DNA from: Acidobacteriota bacterium
GTDB taxonomy: Bacteria > Acidobacteriota > Aminicenantia > Aminicenantales > Saccharicenantaceae
Reading direction: 5' to 3'
NCBI GenBank assembly: GCA_039683095.1
Contig: JBDKSB010000012.1
Span: forward strand, 528,293 to 592,292
DNA: 64,000 bases
In this document: in pieces, positions 1 to 7,408 of the stretch
Position numbering within the stretch: position 1 is the first letter of the stretch
Layout: each line of letters starts with the position of its first letter
Position numbers and translations under genes: made by a program
Notes under the pieces: model-generated
The model's database searches: none
What the model saw: only the letters and a program-made list of their open reading frames with translations
Told to the model about the DNA's origin: nothing

Positions 1-1441
1 AGGACGGCTGGTCGACGAAGCGATACCAGTAATAGGTCACGAGCGATCCGTCGGACAGCCGGACCCGGAAGGGACCCCTGGCCGGGCCCGGCGTGCCCCA
101 GGCTCCGCCGGCCGGCGACGTGTACGGCGGCCCTTGCTCGGCCCGCCCGAACTCCTGGCTCTGGAGACGCGTTTCCGCGGGCACGTTCGCGGCGGCGACA
201 ACTTCACGCTCCTCGCCGGCATGCCGGAAGTATGCAGGGAAATGGCCCATGGCGCTCTTCGTCCCGTCGAACCATTCGAGCCCCCAGACGTTGCCCTCGA
301 AGATCCTGGTGTCGAAGATCTTTTCGACGCCCCTGATCCTCTTGCCCTCCTGATCGAAGCGGGTCGTCCTGGTCGTCAGGGTAGAGTTCCAGGCGCCTTT
401 CCGATCGAACGCGCCGGAGCAGGCCGGCCCGCCGTCGCGCCAGGCTTTGAAGGCGTCGTAGAGGGCCGCCCTGGAATAGTAAGTCACATCCTGAACGAGC
501 AGGGTCCGGCCTTTCTCGTCGACCGGGAACCGGAGATCAGGCAACTTCGAATAGATGTTGCCCGCGGCGTCCCTCGACTGGAAACAGGGGACGGTATTGA
601 TCTCCATGGCCCCGCCGCCCATGATCCCGGGCCGGGAATCGAGCCCCCGGCCGTAGATGAAGGGATAGTTGAACAGCTTGCCGATCTTGCTCCAGGTTTC
701 CGGGATGTAATAGGCTATCGGCCCTTTGAAATTGGCCGCGCTCAGGAAGCACGTCCAGGCCTGATCGCCTGTGGGCGGCTCGCCGGCGACGGGTTCGGTG
801 AACGGCAGAGCCATGTACGAGTAGCCCAGGAACTCGCCGTTGGGATTCCCCTGGAAAGGCAGGGCGTCCGGCGGGATGAGCAGCCGGTTGCTGAGCTGGG
901 CGATTCCCAGCCGCTCGTCCGGCAGGGCCTCATTGTCATAGAAAAAGGACCAGCCCGGCGATCCGACCTCGTAGTCATAGCACTGCGGCGTCGCGTTCAT
1001 GCTGAACTTGGGCGGGCCGTACCGGAAGTGGTTGCCGGCCCAATACCCGAGCCCGCCTTCGACCGTCTGAAAAACGGATCCGTAGGTCGGCCCGCGGTCG
1101 GGCCAATGGTCCCGGGCCAGGGTCCCCACGGGAGCGAGCGGCGTCTCCTTGTCGTCGGAGTTGTCCGGGGTGATCCAGGCGCTCGGCAGGCCGATCTGGA
1201 ACTGGGCGAGAGGCTCGCCGATGAGGGGCCAGACCGCCGCATAGAAGCCCATGCCCGCGCTGTACTCGGACCGGGCGGGCGGCCGGGTCGCATCGAAGCT
1301 GATGTAGCCATGCAAGCCGCTGTCGCTGAGCGCGACCTGGCCCGGCCGGGCTTCCTGCGGGCCGCTCGCCGGGAGGCTCAGCCCGGCCAGCAGGAGGGAC
1401 AGAAGGGCGGGGATGATGAGGGTCGGCTTTGAGATCTTCAT
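1..1441 (-). CDS. Secreted protein of unknown function, 3' end cut by window edge
   Basis: An uninterrupted frame runs from an ATG at 1441 to the left edge, giving about 480 codons with no stop, so the C-terminus lies outside the window. A Shine-Dalgarno-like AAGGAGAA precedes the ATG. Residues 1-26 (MKISKPTLIIPALLSLLLAG...) form a clear signal peptide, so the protein is exported. The visible mature part is rich in Trp, Tyr and Gly, with stretches such as GLGYWAGNHFRYGPPKFS and MGGGAMEINTVPCF. I do not recognise a family. It diverges from the LamG gene across an AT-rich promoter region. Third-position G/C bias fits a real gene, and the long open frame on the opposite strand is a compositional shadow. 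Confidence 0.75.
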   Translation of the reverse strand, partial: MKISKPTLIIPALLSLLLAGLSLPASGPQEARPGQVALSDSGLHGYISFDATRPPARSEYSAGMGFYAAVWPLIGEPLAQFQIGLPSAWITPDNSDDKETPLAPVGTLARDHWPDRGPTYGSVFQTVEGGLGYWAGNHFRYGPPKFSMNATPQCYDYEVGSPGWSFFYDNEALPDERLGIAQLSNRLLIPPDALPFQGNPNGEFLGYSYMALPFTEPVAGEPPTGDQAWTCFLSAANFKGPIAYYIPETWSKIGKLFNYPFIYGRGLDSRPGIMGGGAMEINTVPCFQSRDAAGNIYSKLPDLRFPVDEKGRTLLVQDVTYYSRAALYDAFKAWRDGGPACSGAFDRKGAWNSTLTTRTTRFDQEGKRIRGVEKIFDTRIFEGNVWGLEWFDGTKSAMGHFPAYFRHAGEEREVVAAANVPAETRLQSQEFGRAEQGPPYTSPAGGAWGTPGPARGPFRVRLSDGSLVTYYWYRFVDQPS

Positions 1442-1517
1442 CGTTCTCCTTTTACCGGGGCGAGGCTGCGATAGGCTCGGGCCCAGACACTTAAGAATAC
1501 AATATTATTAAGATTTC

Positions 1518-1547
1518 ATTATTCCTCTAGATACGTCAAATTGTCAA
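1518..1547 (-). promoter_or_regulatory. Candidate sigma70-type promoter for the minus-strand secreted protein
   Basis: Read on the minus strand, a perfect TTGACA (1547-1542) is followed after 18 bases by AATAAT (1523-1518). It lies in the AT-rich 1442-1659 gap between divergent genes and would start transcription about 70 bases upstream of the ATG at 1441. The 18-base spacing and 5/6 match of the -10 are acceptable but not ideal. Confidence 0.45.
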
Positions 1548-1659
1548 TTTTTTTAATAAATAAACTCCATTTCAAGGGGGCTATAGAGAAACTAATTATT
1601 GATTGAATAAGGACCGGGCTCGTGGTACTTTGGTAACCTATGTAATTAATGGAGGACAG

Positions 1660-3816
1660 ATGCGGAAATTCACGATCCTGATCCTGTGCATCCTTCTCGC
1701 GGGGACCGCGTACGCGGCGGAGCGGCATCCAGTCGCATACTGGCCGTTCAACCGGGACGGGGCAACCGACGAGATCCGGGGCTTCCATAGATTCGTCGCC
1801 GGCGCGAACGGCGACGGCCTCCGTTTCGACGGGCAGACCACGGTCCTGATCCGGGCCGCGGGGAGAGCGCCGCGCCTCGGCGGCGCCTTTTCGGTCGAAG
1901 CCTGGGTCGCCCTCCAGACCTATCCCTGGACCTGGTGCGCCGTCGTCAATCAGGAAAAGGCCCGCCAGGCCGGATACTTCTTCGGGATCGATCCGGAGGG
2001 GCGGTTCGGGCTTCATGTCGCCGTCGACGGACGCTGGCAGGAATGCCGTTCGGATGCCTGTCTCCCCCTTTACTCCTGGAACCATCTGCTCGGCACGTTC
2101 GACCCGGCCGGCGGCCTCAGGCTTTATCTGAATGGGAAGCTCGTCGGCGAGACAGCGACGGCCGGATTGCCGCGGTTCTCCCCCGAAGTCGATGTCTGGA
2201 TCGGCCGCAACCAAACGTCCCTGGGGCTCAGCGAGGAGGTCCGCGTCGTCGCGCCCGTGGCCTTTTCGTTCGACGGGATCATCGACGAACTCAGGATCTA
2301 CGACGCCGCCCTCAGCCCGGCCGAGGCCGGGGCCGCGTCGTCACGCCTGAGGCCGTCCGGGCCGCCGCCTCTCCGGCCGCCGGCCCTGCCCGCCGGGCCG
2401 AAAGGCCCGGGCCGATTCGGGGCCTATTACACGCGGCTCCGCTACGCCGAGGAATGGGAGAATCCATGGCGTGTCGGTGACGCCGCCGACGTGGTGGTCC
2501 GCTTCGACGAGACCCCCAACCGGCTCGTCTTCTGGCGCGGCACAAGCTACATCCCCGCCTGGGTCACGGAGAACGGCATCTGGTACACCAACGAGTTCTA
2601 CGAAATGCAGACGCCGGAGATGCCGACGAGCACGGAGCCCATGGCCGACAAGCAGGCCCGATACTCGCACGCCCGGATCCTGGAAAGCAGCGAGGCCCGG
2701 GTCGTCGTCCTCTGGCGGTACGCCCCCGTCAGCGTCAACTACGACCTTGTCAACGTCGACCCGCTGACGGGGTGGGGGGATTGGGTCGAGGAGACCTACA
2801 CGGTCTACCCCGACGGCTCCTGCGTCCGCAAGATCAGGGTCTGGTCGTCCAAGCCGCGGGTCGATCCGGCCGAGGGCGGGGCCTGGAATAATTTCCGGCA
2901 GTACCATGAGGCCATCATCATCAACCCTCCCGGCACGCGCCCCGAGGACAACATCCGGACCGAGGCCCTGACGCTGGCCAACATGAAAGGCGAGGCCCAC
3001 ACCTACTCCTGGGCCGACGGGCCGCCCGGCGGGAAGGCCGGTTTCGACGCCGAGACGCTGGCCGTGCTCCATCGGATCAGCGACCTGGACACCGGCGGCC
3101 ATCGCTGGCTGGCCCAGCCGCCTGGCGGCAACATCCTCCGGGTCAACCTGAAGGCCCGATACAGCCCCTATGTCATCGTCGATCCAAGGAATGTGGCCAT
3201 TGACTGCTACGCCGGAGAGATCATCCGGGAGCGATCGGTCTTCCCGTGGTGGAACCATTGGCCCGTCTCGCAGCAGATCCGCTCGAACGGCCGCTGGGCC
3301 CTTGCTCCCGACCGGGTTTCTCACAGCTCCCTGGCCCACATCCAATCCTGGCGGCCCTACGAGGAGACGGCGGACGGCGTGACCATGCTCATGCTGAACG
3401 GCCTGACCGATAAGCCGGCCGAAGCCCTCGTCCCTCTGGCCAAGTCCTGGCTGTCGCCGCCCCGCATGGACGTCGACGGCGAGGGGTTCCGCGGCGAAGG
3501 ATTCGATCCCGCCGAACGGGCCTTCGTCCTGGCCCGGACCGGGCCGGCCGGCCCGGGCCGGATCACGGTCACGCTCAGGGCGTCCGCGGAGTCGCCCGTC
3601 GTCAATCCGGTCCTCCGGGTCCGGCGCTGGGACGAGGCCCTCCCCCGCGTCGAGATCGGGGGACAGCCGGCCGCGGCCGGCAAGGACGTCCGGGCCGGCT
3701 TGATTCCCGGGCTCGAGGGCGACGACCTGGTCCTCTGGGTCCGGGGCGAATGGACGTCGCCCGTCCGCATCTCGATCGCTCCGGCCGCCGGGACCGGGAA
3801 AGCAGCGTCCCGATGA
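1660..3816 (+). CDS. Secreted LamG-domain protein with large C-terminal domain of unknown family (paralog of 51714-53771)
   Basis: 718 residues. The start ATG at 1660 is chosen over an in-frame upstream ATG because GGAGG sits 5 bases before it and it opens a signal peptide (MRKFTILILCILLAGTAYA). Residues about 25-225 form a LamG/concanavalin A-like jellyroll: a VAYWPFN opening, FSVEAWVAL, W-(N)HLLGTFD, LRLYLNGKLVG, and the closing DGIIDELRIYD. After a proline-rich linker comes a region of about 450 residues that I cannot assign. It carries the motifs RLVFWRGTSY, RYSHARILES, VVLWRYAPVS, NHWPVSQ and RVSHSS, all recurring in the LamG protein at 51714. LamG domains usually bind sugars, so a role in glycan binding or cleavage outside the cytoplasm is inferred. 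Its stop overlaps the start of the M24 gene (ATGA), indicating translational coupling. Confidence 0.88.
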   Translation: MRKFTILILCILLAGTAYAAERHPVAYWPFNRDGATDEIRGFHRFVAGANGDGLRFDGQTTVLIRAAGRAPRLGGAFSVEAWVALQTYPWTWCAVVNQEKARQAGYFFGIDPEGRFGLHVAVDGRWQECRSDACLPLYSWNHLLGTFDPAGGLRLYLNGKLVGETATAGLPRFSPEVDVWIGRNQTSLGLSEEVRVVAPVAFSFDGIIDELRIYDAALSPAEAGAASSRLRPSGPPPLRPPALPAGPKGPGRFGAYYTRLRYAEEWENPWRVGDAADVVVRFDETPNRLVFWRGTSYIPAWVTENGIWYTNEFYEMQTPEMPTSTEPMADKQARYSHARILESSEARVVVLWRYAPVSVNYDLVNVDPLTGWGDWVEETYTVYPDGSCVRKIRVWSSKPRVDPAEGGAWNNFRQYHEAIIINPPGTRPEDNIRTEALTLANMKGEAHTYSWADGPPGGKAGFDAETLAVLHRISDLDTGGHRWLAQPPGGNILRVNLKARYSPYVIVDPRNVAIDCYAGEIIRERSVFPWWNHWPVSQQIRSNGRWALAPDRVSHSSLAHIQSWRPYEETADGVTMLMLNGLTDKPAEALVPLAKSWLSPPRMDVDGEGFRGEGFDPAERAFVLARTGPAGPGRITVTLRASAESPVVNPVLRVRRWDEALPRVEIGGQPAAAGKDVRAGLIPGLEGDDLVLWVRGEWTSPVRISIAPAAGTGKAASR

Positions 3817-5210
3817 AACGGCGGCTGCTGCTCGCGGGTTGGGCGGCCGGATTGCTGGCGCTGGCCGGACCCCTGACGGCCGCGCTGACCTTCGAGGCCG
3901 GCGAATACGCCGCCCGGCGCGCCCGATTCATGGAGAAGATCCCCGACGGCGCGGCCGTCATCCTGGGCGCCTCGACGCCGGCCTCGGACGTCGCCTTCCG
4001 GCAAGGCCACGATTTCGCGTATCTTGCCGGGGCCCCCGTCCCGAACGCCTGTCTCATCGTCGACGCTCTCAGGAAGGAGAGCGTCCTGTTCTTCACGATG
4101 ACGGAAAAGGACGCCGAGGCCGAGGGCATACCGCGTGATTTCGTCCGGGACCCCAAGGCCTTCACGGGGGTCGAGCGGATCCTCCCGGCCGATCAGCTCG
4201 GCCCTTTTCTGGCCGGCCTTTGCCAGCGAACAAAGACCCTCTACGCCATGTTCAGGTGCGAGGAGCTCGGCCCCGAGAACTCCAACGAGAAGTTCAACAC
4301 CCTCCAACGAACGATGACCCTGAACGCCTGGGACGGGCGTCTCACCCGCGAGCTCCAGTTCGTGCGGCAGATCCGCGACCGCTTCCCCCAGGTCGAGGTC
4401 AAGGACTGCTCGGCCCTGCTCTGGGAATTGCGCAAGATCAAGTCGGCAGCGGAGATCGGCGTCCTCCGCCGGGCCGCCGCCGCCGGCGTCAAGGCCCACC
4501 GGGCCCTGATCCGATCGACACGGCCCGGCGTGCCGGAGAAGTCGCTTGCCGCCGTGTTCGAGTTCGTCTGCGGCCTCGAGGGCGCGGCGGGCCAGGCCTA
4601 CAGCCCGATCATCATGTCGGGGAAGAACCACGCCTACGGTCACTACCACGCCTACGACCGCGTCCTGAAGGCAGGCGATTTCGTCATCCTCGACGCCGGC
4701 CCCGATTGTGCCGATTATCACGTCGACATCTCGACCTCTTTCCCGGCCTCCGGGACGTTCTCGGCCCGCCAAAAAGAGCTCTATGAGATCGCCCTGGCCG
4801 TCCATGACGCCTGCCTGGAGAACTACCGCCCGGGGATCTCATTCAAGCAGGTCGGCGAGAAGGTCGCGGCGGCGATCAAGGAGAAGGGCTTGGATGCCTA
4901 TGCCAAGGATTTCGCCGGGATCGTCCGCTACGGCGGCTACAACCACATGATCGGCCTGGCGACGCATGACGTCACCGGCCGGTTCGCCGGCCCGGACGAG
5001 GTCCTGGCGCCGGGGATGGTCTTCGCCTGCGACATCCAGCTGTTCCGCCTGGAAGAGGAGATCGGGATCCGGATCGAGGACACGATCGCCGTCACGGAGA
5101 GCGGCTGCGAGAACCTGTCCTCCGGGCTCCCCCGGACGGCCGCCGAGATCGAAGCCCTGATGAAGCAGGACGGGATCCTCCAAACCCTCAGGAAAAAAGC
5201 GCTTATCTAA
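3813..5210 (+). CDS. Exported M24-family Xaa-Pro aminopeptidase
   Basis: 465 residues from the ATG at 3813, which overlaps the previous stop as ATGA. A signal peptide (MKRRLLLAGWAAGLLALAG) precedes an aminopeptidase-P N-terminal domain (about 30-190; GHDFAYLAGAPVPNAC) and the pita-bread M24 domain. Dinuclear metal ligands are visible: Asp in LDAGPDCADYHVD, His in NHMIGLATHD, and Glu in IRIEDT. The position normally held by the first Glu (TIEPG in most members) reads ACDIQ here, an apparent Glu-to-Asp change. The family removes N-terminal residues preceding proline. Export plus the adjacent M1 aminopeptidase suggests periplasmic peptide degradation. Substrate specificity cannot be read from sequence. 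Confidence 0.88.
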   Translation: MKRRLLLAGWAAGLLALAGPLTAALTFEAGEYAARRARFMEKIPDGAAVILGASTPASDVAFRQGHDFAYLAGAPVPNACLIVDALRKESVLFFTMTEKDAEAEGIPRDFVRDPKAFTGVERILPADQLGPFLAGLCQRTKTLYAMFRCEELGPENSNEKFNTLQRTMTLNAWDGRLTRELQFVRQIRDRFPQVEVKDCSALLWELRKIKSAAEIGVLRRAAAAGVKAHRALIRSTRPGVPEKSLAAVFEFVCGLEGAAGQAYSPIIMSGKNHAYGHYHAYDRVLKAGDFVILDAGPDCADYHVDISTSFPASGTFSARQKELYEIALAVHDACLENYRPGISFKQVGEKVAAAIKEKGLDAYAKDFAGIVRYGGYNHMIGLATHDVTGRFAGPDEVLAPGMVFACDIQLFRLEEEIGIRIEDTIAVTESGCENLSSGLPRTAAEIEALMKQDGILQTLRKKALI

Positions 5211-5223
5211 GGAGAGAACGGAC

Positions 5224-7353
5224 ATGAGAAGAACGCTCGCGGCCATCGCCGTCGTCATCCTCGCGCTCGTCCAGGCCTTGCCCGGCCAGACGGTCGACTA
5301 CTCTAAAAAGCCGCTCCAGTCCGAACGCAGCCGGAGCTACGACGCGCTGCACTACCTGGTCAAGATCAGGCTCGACCTCGACCGGAAATCGTTCGCGGGA
5401 GCGGCCACCGTCACCGCATCCTCGTTCGTGGAGGGTCTCGAGAGCTGCGTCCTCGATGCCGAGGAGTTCGCCGTTTCTTCGGTCATCGACGAATATGGGG
5501 CGCCCCTGAGGTTCGAGCAGTCGGACAAGGAGCTGAAGGTCTTCCTCCCCCGGCCGGCGAAGTTCGGCGAGATCCTGACCTTCACGTGCGCCTACAGCGG
5601 CCGGGAGCCGCGGAAAGGTCTCACGTTCGTCGACCAGTCCCCCGACAATCCCCAAATGGTCTGGTCGGACTCCTGGCCCGACAACGTCCACCATTGGTTT
5701 CCCTGCTTCGATTATCCGAACGACAAGGCCACCAGCGAGATCGTGGCCACGGTCAGGTCCGGTCTCAAGGCCGCGTCAAACGGCCGGCTCGTCGGCGTCT
5801 TCGAGGACGCCGCGGCGGGGACGGTCACCTACCACTGGTCCCAGGAGCTCCCCCACTCGACCTACCTCATCTTCCTGGCCGCCGCGCCCTACGTCGTCGT
5901 CCGGGACTCATACCGGAACCTGCCTGTGAACTATTGGGTCTATCCGGGGGACGAGGCCAAGGCCCGCCCGACCTATGGGAGGACATCCGAGATGATCGCC
6001 TTCTTCAACAAGACCTTCGATTTCGATTACCCCTGGCAGAAATACGACCAGATCTCGGTTCCCCTCGGCGGCGGCGCCGAGAGCACGTCGGCGACGGCCA
6101 TGACCTCGCGGATCATGGTCTCGGAGGAGGACGAGCCTGATTTCTCCGCGATCGGCATCGTCTCCCACGAGCTGGCCCACCAGTGGTGGGGCGATCTCAT
6201 CACCCTCCGCAGCTGGGGCCACGCCTGGCTGAACGAGAGCTTCGGCACGTACTCGGACTACCTGTATTTTCGCCACGCCATGGGCGACGACGAGGCGGCG
6301 GTCAACCTCCAGAACAAGCTGGCCGCGTACCTGCGGGAGGCGCACACCCGCTACATCCGCCCGATCGTCTCCGACCGCTATGACAAGCCGGGGGACATGT
6401 TCGACTCGCACAGCTATCCAAAGGGCGCCATCGTCCTGCACATGCTCAGGTCGATCCTCGGCGACGAGATCTTTTTCAAGACCCTCAGCCACTTCCTCCA
6501 CCGCTGCGCTTTCGACTCGGCCGACACCGCCGATTTCATCCGTTCGGTCAAGACGGTCACCGGCCGCAACCTCGACTGGTTCTTCGACCAGTGGCTGTTC
6601 AAGCCCGGCCACCCTGTCTTCGATCTCCGGAGCGAATGGGACGCGGCCGGGAAGGTCGTCCGGCTCAAGGTCGCCCAGGTCCAGGACTTCGCCAAGGGCG
6701 TGCCCGTCTTCCGCGTCCCTGTCACCGTCAAGGTCGTCACGGCCGGCCAGTCGAAGGTCCACAGGATCTGGATCCAGGAGCGGGAGGAGACCTTTGAATT
6801 CCCGGCCGAGACAAAGCCCCTGCTGGTCAGGTTCGACGCGGCGAACGAGCTGATCAAGGAGACGACGTTTCCCAAGGAGACGGCCGAGCTCCTTTACCAG
6901 CTCAAGAACGACGACGTCATCGGCCGGATGACCGCCGCCGGGGAGCTGGCGGCCGTCCAGGACCGGGCCGGCGTTGTCGCGGGGCTGTCCTGGAGCGCCC
7001 GGAGCGATCCTTTCTGGGCGGTCCGCCGGTCCGCCGTCGAGGCGCTGGCGAAGCGGCCGGCGGCCGATGTCCAGGCCATCTTGAAAACGGCCTGCCGGGA
7101 CCCGCATTCTTCGGTCCGGGCCGCGGCCGTCCAGGCCCTCGGCGCCGGCAAGGACGGGCGCCTGGCAGCCTTCTACAAGGACCTCTTTCAGAAAGACCGC
7201 AGCGTCCTCGTCCGGGCCGAGGCCCTCCGCGCCCTGGGCCTGACCGGCGACGCCTCGCTCGTCCCGTTCCTCCGCTCGTCCGCCGCAATCGCGTCCCATC
7301 AGAACATGATCAGGCGAGCAGCCGAAGAGGCCATCAAGCAGCTTGGGAAATAG
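5224..7353 (+). CDS. Exported M1-family metallo-aminopeptidase with C-terminal HEAT-like repeats
   Basis: 709 residues with signal peptide MRRTLAAIAVVILALVQALPGQ. The start at 5224 follows GGAGAGAACGGAC. The M1 zinc site is intact: HELAHQWWGD supplies HExxH and the downstream NESFGTYSDY supplies the third ligand Glu. The exopeptidase motif normally written GxMEN reads GGAEST here; the key Glu is kept but the Met and Asn are not. Around residues 560-709 the protein turns into short helical repeats rich in Ala/Leu/Arg (RRSAVEALAKRP, VRAAAVQALGAG, VRAEALRALGLTG), typical of HEAT repeats. It removes N-terminal amino acids from peptides in the periplasm or at the cell surface. It lies 13 bases after the M24 gene, so the two are probably co-transcribed. 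Confidence 0.92.
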   Translation: MRRTLAAIAVVILALVQALPGQTVDYSKKPLQSERSRSYDALHYLVKIRLDLDRKSFAGAATVTASSFVEGLESCVLDAEEFAVSSVIDEYGAPLRFEQSDKELKVFLPRPAKFGEILTFTCAYSGREPRKGLTFVDQSPDNPQMVWSDSWPDNVHHWFPCFDYPNDKATSEIVATVRSGLKAASNGRLVGVFEDAAAGTVTYHWSQELPHSTYLIFLAAAPYVVVRDSYRNLPVNYWVYPGDEAKARPTYGRTSEMIAFFNKTFDFDYPWQKYDQISVPLGGGAESTSATAMTSRIMVSEEDEPDFSAIGIVSHELAHQWWGDLITLRSWGHAWLNESFGTYSDYLYFRHAMGDDEAAVNLQNKLAAYLREAHTRYIRPIVSDRYDKPGDMFDSHSYPKGAIVLHMLRSILGDEIFFKTLSHFLHRCAFDSADTADFIRSVKTVTGRNLDWFFDQWLFKPGHPVFDLRSEWDAAGKVVRLKVAQVQDFAKGVPVFRVPVTVKVVTAGQSKVHRIWIQEREETFEFPAETKPLLVRFDAANELIKETTFPKETAELLYQLKNDDVIGRMTAAGELAAVQDRAGVVAGLSWSARSDPFWAVRRSAVEALAKRPAADVQAILKTACRDPHSSVRAAAVQALGAGKDGRLAAFYKDLFQKDRSVLVRAEALRALGLTGDASLVPFLRSSAAIASHQNMIRRAAEEAIKQLGK

Positions 7354-7408
7354 GGCCGCGGTGGTGGAGGATCGAAGACATCCCTGAGATCGAATTGAAG
7401 TGAGCCAT

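Noticed and set aside
134-1432. 432-codon open frame on the plus strand
   Set aside because: It lies opposite the secreted protein gene, is rich in Arg/Gly/Pro/Glu with no domain, and is explained by high G/C third positions of the minus-strand gene.
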